The position numbers and the translations under genes are program-made. Below, one piece after another: positions 55,986 to 64,000 of a stretch of 64,000 bases of DNA. Position 1 is the stretch's first letter; each line of letters opens with the position of its first letter. The notes beneath the pieces were generated by a model that saw nothing but the letters and a program-made list of their open reading frames with translations, made no database searches and was not told where the DNA came from. This DNA is from Savagea serpentis (GTDB taxonomy: Bacteria > Bacillota > Bacilli > Bacillales_A > Planococcaceae): contig NZ_JADKPV010000004.1 of assembly GCF_015351395.1 (NCBI RefSeq), positions 1-64,000 of the forward strand, in the 5' to 3' direction.

Positions 55986-56489
55986 TTATACTCGTAATTG
56001 TTCGTGTAACTCCGCTTCGCTACGCTCCCACATTTCTGCGTTATGACTTTCTAAAAACTTCGCCAATACGCGCTTTGATGCATCATCCATTTGGTCGACG
56101 ATAATGCGTCGCTTCATCGAACGGTCTAAGTTATTCACGTGATCAGCTAAAATTTTATAGCCACGGCGCTTTTCACGGTTGACGACGAGCTCACATGCTG
56201 TCATTCCTGCATAGTACGGCCCATCTTCTTTAAAATCAATCGTCACCCAAACGAGCCAGTACGGTTTGCCACCTTCTGAATCCGCTCGATTGTTCGTAAA
56301 TTTAATACCTCGTTCTGTCGGACCACGCGCATGCATCGCCCCTACTTCAATATATGCTTCTTCTTCTTGAACATCGATAAACAACGGTGTGACATTCTCG
56401 AGAGAAATTGAACCGATTCCGAACCCTTTATGACCGTCTGTCGGATCGTCCTTTATAATCGTGAAAGACATTTTTTTATTCGACATCAT
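55986..56489 (-). CDS. ywhD: YwhD family protein
   Basis: 167 aa from ATG 56489 (AGGAGGT about 5 nt upstream; the adjacent ATG at 56486 has more usual spacing). Soluble; G-F-G-I-G-S-I-S-L-E-N-V-T-P-L and A-M-H-A-R-G-P-T-E-R-G-I-K-F are family-typical. Function unknown; conserved in Bacillales at this place. Divergent from ywhB. Confidence 0.85.
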   Translation of the reverse strand: MMSNKKMSFTIIKDDPTDGHKGFGIGSISLENVTPLFIDVQEEEAYIEVGAMHARGPTERGIKFTNNRADSEGGKPYWLVWVTIDFKEDGPYYAGMTACELVVNREKRRGYKILADHVNNLDRSMKRRIIVDQMDDASKRVLAKFLESHNAEMWERSEAELHEQLRV

Positions 56490-56555
56490 TTTTACCTCCT
56501 TCAATTCTGCTATACTATATACTATACCGAATATTCATGAAAAGAGGGAAATCAA

Positions 56556-56741
56556 ATGCCGATTGTAACTGTACAAATGTTAGAAGGACGCACAGAAGAA
56601 CAGAAGCGCGAACTTTGTGACAAAGTGACACAAGCCGTGTCAGAATCAGTAGGCGCGCCTGCTGAAGGAATTTGGGTCGTCATCGAAGAAATGAAAAAAG
56701 AAAACTTCGCAAAAGTTGGCAAACGCATTAGCGACCAATAA
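56556..56741 (+). CDS. ywhB: 4-oxalocrotonate tautomerase family protein (YwhB)
   Basis: 61 aa. It begins M-P-I-V-T-V-Q, with Pro as first residue after Met removal, the catalytic base of this superfamily. One beta-alpha-beta unit; active as hexamer in relatives. The physiological substrate in Bacillus is unknown. It ends in a bidirectional hairpin shared with ywgA. Confidence 0.92.
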   Translation: MPIVTVQMLEGRTEEQKRELCDKVTQAVSESVGAPAEGIWVVIEEMKKENFAKVGKRISDQ

Positions 56742-56769
56742 AAAAAGAAGGGATCTCCCTTCTTTTTTT
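56741..56769. terminator. Bidirectional terminator between ywhB and ywgA
   Basis: AAAAAAGAAGGGA / TCCCTTCTTTTTT, 2-nt loop. Confidence 0.85.
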
Positions 56770-57271
56770 ATTGAATGATATTTGCGAGTTCTCCCATATA
56801 AGTGAATGCTTCTTCAAACTCTTCATCCGTGTAATTCAATTTATTTTTGACAATTTTCACCTTTTCAATTTGCGCTTCTTTCGACAATTCGTCGAAATAA
56901 TATAATGTCGACACGAGCTCTAAAAAACGTGAGCTTTTCGACTGCATACTTTCGATGAGCGCTTCAGGAATAAACTGCTCATCGGTAAATGCTTCCGCAA
57001 ATTCAAGACCAGATGTCGTCGCTTCATAACGATAGACGACGTATGAACCTTTATCTTCTAACGCCTCTTCTAGAAATCCGAGTTCACACAATTCCTCAAT
57101 GCGACATGTCAATTCTTCTGAATAGGGACCGTACATGTGCAAATGATATTTTTCATTAAAAGGGACTCCACAACGCTTCGCAATATAAATCATCTTTTGT
57201 AATTTTTTTCGTCCGCGCACTTCTGTCGCTTTGCGAATGAATTGGACGAGCTTCGCATGATCTTGTAACAC
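56768..57271 (-). CDS. ywgA: YwgA family protein
   Basis: 167 aa from GTG 57271, 7 nt after AGGAG(T); two further GTG codons just upstream overlap that ribosome site. The protein opens (M)-L-Q-D-H-A-K-L-V, typical of YwgA. Winged-helix-like first half (G-R-K-K-L-Q-K-M-I-Y, Y-G-P-Y-S-E-E-L). Function unknown. It lies 11 nt after ywfO, with which it forms a conserved pair. Confidence 0.87.
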   Translation of the reverse strand: MLQDHAKLVQFIRKATEVRGRKKLQKMIYIAKRCGVPFNEKYHLHMYGPYSEELTCRIEELCELGFLEEALEDKGSYVVYRYEATTSGLEFAEAFTDEQFIPEALIESMQSKSSRFLELVSTLYYFDELSKEAQIEKVKIVKNKLNYTDEEFEEAFTYMGELANIIQ

Positions 57272-57282
57272 GTTCACCACTC

Positions 57283-58587
57283 CTATTTCTCACCAATCAA
57301 TTGCAATATCGCCGCATAGTGCGGATTCGTCTCCGCTCCACGCCTTAACACATCTTCTGGATAATATATTTTATGGTCTGTTCGTCTTTTCCCCGAAATG
57401 GCTTCGACAATCTCGGACTTTCGGGACAATTCTTGCAGTGTGCCATCTGGCATTTGTAAATGAATCGGAATTCGCTCATTCTCTTCCCCTGTCCGATAAA
57501 AATCATAAGGCAAATCGGAAGATGAATCCGTTACTAAATAGTATGTCGGATCGAGTCCTGCACGTTCAAATAGCTTTTGAAGCTTACCAAATTTTTGGTA
57601 CTCTGTCGCTGGGTCAAATTCCGCATATTGAAACAAACGTCGATTAATAAATCGCGTACATAAATCTGATAAAATCGCGTCTTTTTCCCGTTGCCAAAGT
57701 TGGAAAGAAGATAATAAAACACTCTCATCCAATGCGACATAATCTTCCACCGTCACACGCTCTTTGAAAAATGGAATGAATAGTGTCGGATTCGTCTCAA
57801 ATATGTACCCTTCTTGATACAACTGTCGCGCGCGATGCAAAATTTTAATTAAAATGACTTCCGCACTGCGCGATACCGGATGGAAATACACTTGCCAATA
57901 CATTTGATAGCGACTCATAATGTAATCTTCTACCGCATGCATGCCGCTATATTTAATAACGGCTTGTTCTTCCGTCGGACGCATGACACGCAAAATACGC
58001 TCCATATCGAAATGACCGTAACTCACTCCCGTATAATACGAATCGCGCTGCAAATAATCCATGCGGTCTGCATCGATTTGACTCGAAATTAAACTGACGA
58101 CCAACTTATCACGATACGTCTTTTCAATGACATTCGCTACTCGTTCCGGAAAATCGGGGGCGACCCGTGACAATACTTCATTCACTTCTGTATTTCCTAG
58201 TAAAATCGCTTGCGTATACTGTTCATGATCGAGCTCAAACACATTTTCAAATGCATGTGAAAACGGTCCGTGGCCCAAATCGTGAAGCAAGGCAGCACAA
58301 AGTGTGACGAGGCGTTCTTCTTCTCGCCATTCAGTTCGTCCTGTAAATACATCGTCGACGATGCGACGTACGATTTCGTACACGCCGAGTGAATGTTGAA
58401 AACGGCTATGTTCCGCCCCGTGGAAGACGAGATATGTCGTGCCGAGTTGACGAATGCGACGCAAACGTTGAAATTCTTTCGTTCCGATGACATCCCAAAT
58501 GACACGGTCGCGCACATGGATATAATGGTGAATCGGATCTTTAAACACTTTCTCTTCTGTTAGTTTTTGTTCACGATATGGAATCAT
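57283..58587 (-). CDS. ywfO: HD-domain phosphohydrolase (YwfO, dNTPase-like)
   Basis: 434 aa from ATG 58587 (AGGAGGTG, 6 nt). Metal-binding HD motif: H-S-R-F-Q-H-S-L-G-V near 60, then H-D-L-G-H-G-P-F-S-H near 105 and S-S-Q-I-D-A-D-R-M-D-Y near 175. The family includes SAMHD1-like dNTP triphosphohydrolases; YwfO is structurally related, though its substrate is not fixed. Upstream partner of ywgA. Confidence 0.92.
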   Translation of the reverse strand: MIPYREQKLTEEKVFKDPIHHYIHVRDRVIWDVIGTKEFQRLRRIRQLGTTYLVFHGAEHSRFQHSLGVYEIVRRIVDDVFTGRTEWREEERLVTLCAALLHDLGHGPFSHAFENVFELDHEQYTQAILLGNTEVNEVLSRVAPDFPERVANVIEKTYRDKLVVSLISSQIDADRMDYLQRDSYYTGVSYGHFDMERILRVMRPTEEQAVIKYSGMHAVEDYIMSRYQMYWQVYFHPVSRSAEVILIKILHRARQLYQEGYIFETNPTLFIPFFKERVTVEDYVALDESVLLSSFQLWQREKDAILSDLCTRFINRRLFQYAEFDPATEYQKFGKLQKLFERAGLDPTYYLVTDSSSDLPYDFYRTGEENERIPIHLQMPDGTLQELSRKSEIVEAISGKRRTDHKIYYPEDVLRRGAETNPHYAAILQLIGEK

Positions 58588-58646
58588 CGCACACCTCCTG
58601 CAATGCCTATGATAGTAAAAAGCCCAACACTTACGCTGAGCTCCGT

Positions 58647-59486
58647 TCATTTAGCGAATAATTTATCATTTCTTTTAAAAATCCGTCTTAAATAATAATC
58701 ATACCATGTCAGTTCTTCATCTGTGAATGGATGATGTTCAACTTGATCTGCAAGTAAATGAATGAGTCGCTCCGTACGGTGTACGATGTCCGCTACTGTA
58801 AATTGTTCATCTAATAATTCATTTAATGATGCCATCACTTCTGGCTTAATATCAGGATAAATGAATTTCGTCTCTTCTCCTTGTAACCCGATGTCATACA
58901 ATTCACGGACGAATTCGGCACGTTCGCTTCCGCTTCCTTCGATGCTTAAATAAATTTGTACTGCGATGCCGTTGCGGACGCGCCGCTGGGAAATGCCTGC
59001 GAATTTTTTGCCATCGATGCTTAAATCATAACTTCCTGGACAGTACGAACCGATGATTTCGTAAGCCTCAATCCGTCCTTCCGCTTCTGGGAAGAGCAGT
59101 TGAACGAATAGTAACATCGCTTCATATCCATCGTTAATGTCAATCGCTCCGACATCTTCTGGAAAGACGAGCGTAATATTTAATACCCCGTCATCTAATG
59201 CCACCATTAAACCACCTGAATTGCGTACGATTGGGGTATACCCTCTCGTGCGACAATAATCCATCATCTCTTCTACATATGGTAAGCGATAATCTTGAAT
59301 GCCGAGTACAATCGTCTGATCGTGCACCCACGTGCGAACGATCGCCTCACTCATTTGCTGGCCGACGATGTGACAAAGTGTATCATCTGTCGCAAACGAT
59401 TCTAATGCTGAACGTGAGCGCGAGATGAGCGATTCATCCATATAACGCCACGTCTTTCGATATAACATACGTTCAATTTGATCCAT
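58647..59486 (-). CDS. lipL: Octanoyl-[GcvH]:protein N-octanoyltransferase LipL
   Basis: 279 aa. Lipoate ligase/octanoyltransferase fold; the G-L-M-V-A-L-D-D-G-V-L-N-I-T-L strand, Cys in G-S-Y-C-P-G-S-Y-D-L-S near 150 and Lys in D-G-K-K-F-A-G near 160 are the LipL active-site pattern. It moves octanoyl from GcvH to the E2 subunits of 2-oxoacid dehydrogenases. Divergent from hemQ as in B. subtilis. Confidence 0.93.
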   Translation of the reverse strand: MDQIERMLYRKTWRYMDESLISRSRSALESFATDDTLCHIVGQQMSEAIVRTWVHDQTIVLGIQDYRLPYVEEMMDYCRTRGYTPIVRNSGGLMVALDDGVLNITLVFPEDVGAIDINDGYEAMLLFVQLLFPEAEGRIEAYEIIGSYCPGSYDLSIDGKKFAGISQRRVRNGIAVQIYLSIEGSGSERAEFVRELYDIGLQGEETKFIYPDIKPEVMASLNELLDEQFTVADIVHRTERLIHLLADQVEHHPFTDEELTWYDYYLRRIFKRNDKLFAK

Positions 59487-59685
59487 TGTGCTTCTCCCTA
59501 TCGTTCAAATTCTTCTTTTAGCATATCAGCTTTTTTCCATAGACAAAAGAGACAGTTGTAAAAAGCTCAGGAAGAAGTCGATTCGTTCATGGCAAATTGA
59601 TGACAGGGGGGCTTGAAAGCATAACTTTTAGTAAAGATGTGCTACACTTGGCATGAAACTATTTTTAAAAGGAGAGTTGACTAAA

Positions 59686-60480
59686 GTGAATGAAGAAATG
59701 AAAAAAGAGCTCGCAAAGTCCGCACAATTGGCGAACGAAGCAGCTCAAACTTTAGATGGTTGGTACGTATTACATGATTTGCGTTCTGTAGATTGGGCGA
59801 GCTGGAGAATGCTTGCACAAGAAGAACGTAACACAATCGTTCAAGAATTCGTTGCGTTTTTAGACGAACTCCAAAAAGCAGACGACGAAAAAACAGGAAG
59901 CCACGCTTTCTACACAGTAATCGGACAGAAAGCAGACTTCATGTTAATGATGCTTCGTCCTACATTAGATGAACTTCAAGTACTTGAAGCGAAGTTCAAT
60001 AAGCTTGCGATTGCAGACTTCTTAGTGAAAGAATACTCCTACTTCTCAGTCGTTGAACTTTCAAACTACTTAGCAGGTGAATCTGACGAAGACCCATACG
60101 AAAACCCATACGTTCGTGGACGTCTTTACCCTGAACTTCCACGTCGCCCTTACATTTGCTTCTATCCGATGGATAAAAAGCGTGAAGGCAATGATAACTG
60201 GTACATGCTCGATATGGAAACACGTCGCAAACTCATGTACAGCCACGGTTTAATCGGACGTAGCTACGCTGGAAAAGTCAAACAAATCATCTCAGGTTCA
60301 GTCGGTTTAGACGACTATGAGTGGGGCGTTACACTTTTCGCAGACGACGTTCTCCAATTCAAAAAATTAATTTACGAAATGCGCTTTGATGAAGTGAGTG
60401 CACGTTACGGCGTGTTCGGTTCATTCTTCGTCGGTCATTTACTTGACGGCGACGCTCGCGCACAATTTTTCGCACTATAA
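59686..60480 (+). CDS. hemQ: Coproheme decarboxylase (HemQ/ChdC)
   Basis: 264 aa from GTG 59686 (AAAGGAGAG 9 nt before). It opens N-E-E-M-K-K-E-L and carries L-D-G-W-Y-V-L-H-D near 24. The catalytic Tyr is in the [11 protein letters not shown] region near 143, and the proximal His in [10 protein letters not shown] near 185. It converts coproheme to heme b in the Gram-positive heme pathway. An extended -10 (TG-C-TACACT) lies about 45 nt upstream. Confidence 0.95.
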   Translation: MNEEMKKELAKSAQLANEAAQTLDGWYVLHDLRSVDWASWRMLAQEERNTIVQEFVAFLDELQKADDEKTGSHAFYTVIGQKADFMLMMLRPTLDELQVLEAKFNKLAIADFLVKEYSYFSVVELSNYLAGESDEDPYENPYVRGRLYPELPRRPYICFYPMDKKREGNDNWYMLDMETRRKLMYSHGLIGRSYAGKVKQIISGSVGLDDYEWGVTLFADDVLQFKKLIYEMRFDEVSARYGVFGSFFVGHLLDGDARAQFFAL

Positions 60481-60487
60481 GTCATAC

Positions 60488-60528
60488 AAAGCACCGATTC
60501 TACTTCAACTAGGATCGGTGCTTTTTTT
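60488..60528 (+). terminator. Terminator of hemQ
   Basis: AAAGCACCGAT / ATCGGTGCTTT with T7. Confidence 0.9.
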
Positions 60529-60577
60529 GGACTTGTTCTTCTTTAGTGTAAAAAGATTAGATGAACAGAAGATGAAC

Positions 60578-60613
60578 AAAAAAAACGCCCTTCTTCATTC
60601 TGAAGAAGAGCGT
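60578..60613 (-). terminator. Terminator of ywdK
   Basis: ACGCCCTTCTTCA / TGAAGAAGAGCGT, 3-nt loop, T8 on the minus strand. Confidence 0.85.
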
Positions 60614-60625
60614 AACAGGACGAAA

Positions 60626-61006
60626 TTATCGCTTCACGATCGCGACGATGAACAAAATCCATCCAATCATAAAGAGCACGCCGCCGAGCGGTGTAATGAG
60701 ACCGAACTTTCCGAGGCCGCCTCCTGCAATTGTCGTCACATATAAACTACCTGAGAAACAAATAATGCCGAGAATGAATAAGTTCCCTGCCCATTTGAGC
60801 ATCGGTGTTTCGCCGAAAAAGGATGAACTCATTAAAATACCTACAACGAGTAATGCAAGCGCGTGGTACATATGGTACTGAACTCCTGTTTCCCACACTT
60901 TTAAATATTTATCTTCAACTTTTCCTTCTAAGCCGTGCGCTCCGAAGGCACCGAGTGCGACTCCGATGACGGCATTGATCGCACCTGCGATTAAATAAAA
61001 TGGCAT
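60626..61006 (-). CDS. ywdK: DUF423 family membrane protein (YwdK)
   Basis: 126 aa from ATG 61006 (AAAGGAG 9 nt upstream). Four membrane helices; A-L-G-A-F-G-A-H-G-L is the DUF423 signature. Function unknown. Probably last gene of the DUF4230-ung-61aa-ywdI-ywdK run. Confidence 0.9.
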   Translation of the reverse strand: MPFYLIAGAINAVIGVALGAFGAHGLEGKVEDKYLKVWETGVQYHMYHALALLVVGILMSSSFFGETPMLKWAGNLFILGIICFSGSLYVTTIAGGGLGKFGLITPLGGVLFMIGWILFIVAIVKR

Positions 61007-61096
61007 GTGTTTCGACTCCTTTTTCAATTGTTTACTAGTTTCTAGTATATCACTTTCGCGCGAAAGCTTTGTGAATTTCACATGAACAAAGACAAA

Positions 61097-61381
61097 CTAA
61101 AAATCGAATAAAGACTCACCATTCGCATCTTCTTCTTCCAAACGGACCGATTGCGCAGCTGCTGTGACAGGAAGTGAATTCGCTTCCGACGTGACAAATG
61201 TAGGAGTGAAGGGCTGCGTTGTTAAAATTGCTGAACTTGCTTTGCGACTACTCCCTCCTAGTGCTGCGTTACACAATGCTTGAATTGCTGTAAGGTGTGC
61301 ACGAATATCCGCTATTTCGGATGTCGTACGAGCACTTTTTAGTTGTTGTTCAATTTCGTTTAAAATCGCTTCATAATTCAT
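61097..61381 (-). CDS. ywdI: YwdI/DUF5327 family protein
   Basis: 94 aa from ATG 61381 (AAGGAA 7 nt upstream), overlapping the previous stop as ATGA. An amphipathic N-terminal helical pair (1-45) and a Ser/Thr-rich tail ending with an acidic patch (E-E-E-D-A-N-G-E-S-L-F-D-F). Function unknown; position beside ung/ywdK supports the assignment. Confidence 0.75.
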   Translation of the reverse strand: MNYEAILNEIEQQLKSARTTSEIADIRAHLTAIQALCNAALGGSSRKASSAILTTQPFTPTFVTSEANSLPVTAAAQSVRLEEEDANGESLFDF

Positions 61382-61563
61382 AATCGATTTCCTTCTTTCG
61401 GTGCGTATTTCATACAAGGTAAGCCTGACGAACGTAAAACGACCGCTGACGGGACTTCACGCGTCTTAAAACCGTACGCTTCACAAGCTCTCGGATTTTG
61501 ACGTTCCCACGTCACGCGGAAATACTGACAGCGAAAACAGTTCGGCTTTACGGAATGGGCCAT
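61378..61563 (-). CDS. 61-aa Cys-containing protein overlapping ung
   Basis: ATG 61563 lies within the last 16 nt of ung, with AAGGTGA 8 nt upstream; it ends overlapping ywdI. Cysteines are arranged C-F-R-C-Q-Y-F near residue 9-12, A-C-E-A-Y-G-F near 27 and G-L-P-C-M-K-Y near 50, plausibly a small zinc or Fe-S site. I do not know its function. Tight overlap on both sides argues it is a real gene rather than a chance frame. Confidence 0.7.
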   Translation of the reverse strand: MAHSVKPNCFRCQYFRVTWERQNPRACEAYGFKTREVPSAVVLRSSGLPCMKYAPKEGNRL

Positions 61564-62249
61564 CCGATGCTCACCTTCTTCCAATCGATCGGTGTGAGCC
61601 CCGCTTCTTGTAATGCTTCGTTTGTGCGACTGTACGGACGACTGCCGAAAAATCCACGATGTGCGCTTAAAGGACTCGGATGTACACCTTCAATGATGAC
61701 ATGTTTTGATTGATTGATAAGCGCTTTTTTCTTTTTCGCTTCATTGCCCCATAAAATAAAGACGACGCGTTCTTCTTTGTCATTCAGTTGACGAATCACT
61801 TCATCCGTAACAACTTCCCAACCTTTTCCTTTATGCGAGTTTGGTTCACCTTCCCGCACCGTGAGCACAGCATTCAATAAAAGTACTCCTTGCGTCGCCC
61901 AACCAGTCAATGTCCCTTCTGTCGGTAGCTCGACTTGGAGATCTGTCGCCAGTTCCTTAAACATATTGCGCAAACTCGGCGGTAATGCGACGCCTGGCTT
62001 TACGGAGAAACTCATTCCGTGCGCTTGATTCGGACGATAATACGGATCTTGTCCGAGTATGACGACTTTCGTTTCTGAAAATGGGGTGCATTGGAGCGCC
62101 GTCCAAATATCGTGCATTTCTGGAAAAATCGTCGCATTCTTATATTCTTCTTTCAAAAACTCGCGTAGCTCAGCGTAAGCGGTAGACATGAAAATATGTT
62201 GCAGTTTTCCATCCCAATCATTGCCGATTAATTGTTTCACCTTCGTCAC
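61548..62249 (-). CDS. ung: Uracil-DNA glycosylase
   Basis: 233 aa. Family 1: water-activating Asp in G-Q-D-P-Y-Y near 66 and the H-P-S-P-L-S-A-H-R-G-F-F-G loop near 190. It removes uracil from DNA. GTG start overlapping the upstream DUF4230 stop (GTGA). Confidence 0.97.
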   Translation of the reverse strand: MTKVKQLIGNDWDGKLQHIFMSTAYAELREFLKEEYKNATIFPEMHDIWTALQCTPFSETKVVILGQDPYYRPNQAHGMSFSVKPGVALPPSLRNMFKELATDLQVELPTEGTLTGWATQGVLLLNAVLTVREGEPNSHKGKGWEVVTDEVIRQLNDKEERVVFILWGNEAKKKKALINQSKHVIIEGVHPSPLSAHRGFFGSRPYSRTNEALQEAGLTPIDWKKVSIGWPIP

Positions 62250-62866
62250 TCCTTAAATTCAATAATTACAGTATACCCTTCAAATTGAAACAACTCACGG
62301 ATAAGACGTTCTGCATTTTGTTCCGCTTTTTCAAGAACGTGCTGTTGTTCTGCTTCTTTTTTGACAAGCTTTGTCGCTTCTTCCGCCAGTTCATAGGCTT
62401 CATCAATCGTTGCTTCCGAGCGAAATAGTCCTTCTGAAGAATAAATGTCAACCCGTTCAAAATCAAGGTTCACGCCTCCTAAAAAATCCGCATGCGGAAT
62501 GCGAAATCGAACGGTTTTATTTTCTTCATCGATCATGAAATCTTCTTCTTTCACTTGGGATAAGTCAATTCCAGCTTTTACTGAACCTGGAATGACGACG
62601 AGCAGCTGTCTCTTCGTTCCCGGCAAGTTAATTCCAATCGATTGACCGAATACTTTATTATCTTCTCGCTCAATAATTACTTTTGTAATGGCTTCTGCTG
62701 TCGCAAGTTCAGAAACATCTCGAATTTGTTCAAGCACTTGTGACTTCCGTTCTTGCATCGATGAGCCTAAAAATAACGTATACACAGCGTATACAATAAT
62801 CCCTGTAATGAGAAACATACCAAATACAACCGCCCAAATAATGGGACGCTTTTTTGATGAATTCAT
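62246..62866 (-). CDS. DUF4230 membrane-anchored protein
   Basis: 206 aa from ATG 62866 (AAAGGAG 8 nt upstream). One N-terminal membrane helix (about 9-31), then an extracytoplasmic domain with beta strands (V-I-P-G-S-V-K-A-G-I-D-L, V-D-I-Y-S-S-E-G-L-F) and a long Glu/Lys helix at the end (about 150-190). Function unknown. First gene of a coupled run with ung. Confidence 0.75.
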   Translation of the reverse strand: MNSSKKRPIIWAVVFGMFLITGIIVYAVYTLFLGSSMQERKSQVLEQIRDVSELATAEAITKVIIEREDNKVFGQSIGINLPGTKRQLLVVIPGSVKAGIDLSQVKEEDFMIDEENKTVRFRIPHADFLGGVNLDFERVDIYSSEGLFRSEATIDEAYELAEEATKLVKKEAEQQHVLEKAEQNAERLIRELFQFEGYTVIIEFKE

Positions 62867-62960
62867 TCGCTTCACTCCTTTTCTCCGTTTAAGCATAAGA
62901 AAATTTCTTTCTTTTTACAACTTCAAACACGAGTTCGTCGCAATTTAAAATAGGCTTCTT

Positions 62961-62966
62961 TATAAT
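62961..62966 (+). promoter_or_regulatory. -10 element of yojF-bshB2
   Basis: Perfect TATAAT about 20 nt before the yojF ATG; the -35 at 17 nt (TCGCAA) is poor. Confidence 0.45.
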
Positions 62967-62986
62967 ATACCTATAAGGGAGGAATC

Positions 62987-63340
62987 ATGATGCAAATTGT
63001 ACAAGTCTATCAATTACAACAAGAATTAAACAAGCTTGCGAATCGCCCCGTCTACATCCATTTAGAAACGACAAATGGCGCGTATGCGGCGCATTTTCAA
63101 GAAGGTTTTTTTAATAGCGGTGCGTTCATCCGCAACGTGCAACTCAACTACTCACTCGGGAAAGTTACCCCTGACTATCCCCATCGCGTCGGTTTAAAAT
63201 TAGAAGGCGGTTGGGTTTATGCGCAAGGGATTACACACTATATCGTCGATGAAGAAAACCGCCTTCTCATGGCAGGCCTAGACGGCGAAGGGAAGCTCGC
63301 GGTCAGTTTACAAATTAGCGAAACACCTTTCGCCAAATAA
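62987..63340 (+). CDS. yojF: DUF1806 family protein (YojF)
   Basis: 117 aa, ATG-ATG start behind GGGAGGA. Soluble beta-rich protein (R-P-V-Y-I-H-L-E-T-T-N-G-A-Y-A; F-N-S-G-A-F-I-R-N-V). Function unknown; paired with bshB2 in Bacillus, here 15 nt upstream of it. Confidence 0.88.
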   Translation: MMQIVQVYQLQQELNKLANRPVYIHLETTNGAYAAHFQEGFFNSGAFIRNVQLNYSLGKVTPDYPHRVGLKLEGGWVYAQGITHYIVDEENRLLMAGLDGEGKLAVSLQISETPFAK

Positions 63341-63355
63341 TAAAGGAGGATTACT

Positions 63356-64000
63356 ATGTTAGAAAAAGAACGCCACGTACTCGTCATTTTGCCTCATCCT
63401 GATGATGAATCATTCGCCTGTAGTTTAACATTATCGAAATACCGAGAACTCGGAGTCCCTGTCACGTACGTCTGTTGGACGCTTGGAGAGATGGGACGAA
63501 ATTTTGGCAATCCTCCATTCGCCAATCGTGAAACATTACCGGGCATTCGAAAAGAAGAATTGATGAATGCTTGTCGCGCGATGAATGTTGAAGATGTGCG
63601 ACTCGGTGGTTTGCGCGATAAAACATTAGAATTTGAAGACGATGAAGAGATGACGCAAAAAGTAGCAGCGTATATCGATGAATTACAACCGTCTGTTATT
63701 TATTCCTTTTATCCAGGCTTTTCTGTTCATCCGGATCACGAAGCTTCCGCACGTGCGGTCATTCGGGCAGTCCGAGCGCTTCCAGAAGACGAACGTCCAA
63801 CACTTCATTTAATCGCATTCGCAAACGACACGGTCGAACATATTGGAGAGCCTGATATTCATCATCATTTACCTGAAATGGCGAAATATAAACAAGCGGC
63901 ACTTGAAGCTCACGCTTCTCAAACAGCACTCGTTCTCGGTAATTTGAAGGATGGTATCGAAAAAGGAATGCCGGATGCGACCGCTTATTTTGAAAATGAA
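63356..64000 (+). CDS. bshB2: Bacillithiol biosynthesis deacetylase BshB2 (3' end beyond the window)
   Basis: First 215 codons only; the reading frame is open to the window edge. AAAGGAGG lies 7 nt before ATG 63356. LmbE/PIG-L zinc deacetylase: P-H-P-D-D-E near 14 and H-P-D-H-E-A near 124 supply the zinc ligands. It removes the acetyl group from GlcNAc-malate in bacillithiol synthesis. It shares a promoter with yojF. Confidence 0.93.
   Translation, partial: MLEKERHVLVILPHPDDESFACSLTLSKYRELGVPVTYVCWTLGEMGRNFGNPPFANRETLPGIRKEELMNACRAMNVEDVRLGGLRDKTLEFEDDEEMTQKVAAYIDELQPSVIYSFYPGFSVHPDHEASARAVIRAVRALPEDERPTLHLIAFANDTVEHIGEPDIHHHLPEMAKYKQAALEAHASQTALVLGNLKDGIEKGMPDATAYFENE

Overview
The window looks like the chromosome of a low-to-moderate GC Bacillales bacterium, most likely Planococcaceae (the Lysinibacillus / Sporosarcina / Kurthia neighbourhood). 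The evidence is an SLH-anchored S-layer protein, a csaB pyruvyl-transferase cluster, and a long block whose gene content and order follow the Bacillus subtilis ywlC-prfA-tdk-rpmE-rho-glpX-murAB-tal-fbaA-ywjG-rpoE-pyrG and argS-ywiB-ywhD-ywgA-ywfO-lipL-hemQ neighbourhoods. I saw no rRNA, tRNA, CRISPR array, prophage or insertion sequence.

Region 1 (about 1-24600) is a cell-surface island. A minus-strand S-layer gene is followed upstream by genes for making and polymerising a secondary cell-wall polymer (polymerase/ligase-like membrane protein, UDP-ManNAc dehydrogenase-like enzyme, TagA-like glycosyltransferase). Divergently run csaB, a GT4 glycosyltransferase and a MurJ/MviN-type flippase, whose only well-placed start is ATT. 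Then come six more SLH-domain enzymes: amidase, glucosaminidase, 5'-nucleotidase-like phosphoesterase, NlpC/P60 endopeptidase, CAP-domain protein and polysaccharide deacetylase. The cluster therefore seems to make the wall anchor, pyruvylate it, and encode the proteins that dock on it. Two autolysin promoters carry WalR-type boxes.

Region 2 (24700-32800) holds an orphan HlyD-like adaptor with a Yip1-like membrane partner, a divergent pair of an 87-aa unknown protein and an XRE regulator around a symmetrical 30-bp operator-like palindrome, a YwqB-position protein without a SWIM motif coupled to a SNF2 helicase (ywqA), and a second SSB (ssbB).

Region 3 (32890-45780) is conserved housekeeping: tRNA t6A synthesis, release factor and its methylase, thymidine kinase, L31, Rho, gluconeogenesis/glycolysis, MurA2, RNA polymerase delta and CTP synthase. 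pyrG has a textbook reiterative-transcription attenuator. Its protein carries Gly where the glutaminase nucleophile Cys should be, which is the most striking oddity in the window.

Region 4 (45820-53560) holds fatty-acid oxidation genes (acdA, thiolase, fadF) behind a palindrome-controlled promoter, and a cobalamin-type ABC uptake operon (btuF-btuC-btuD) under a cobalamin riboswitch.

Region 5 (53627-64000) holds argS-ywiB, ywhD, ywhB, ywgA-ywfO, lipL, hemQ, ywdK-ywdI, ung and the bacillithiol genes yojF-bshB2; the last is cut by the window end.
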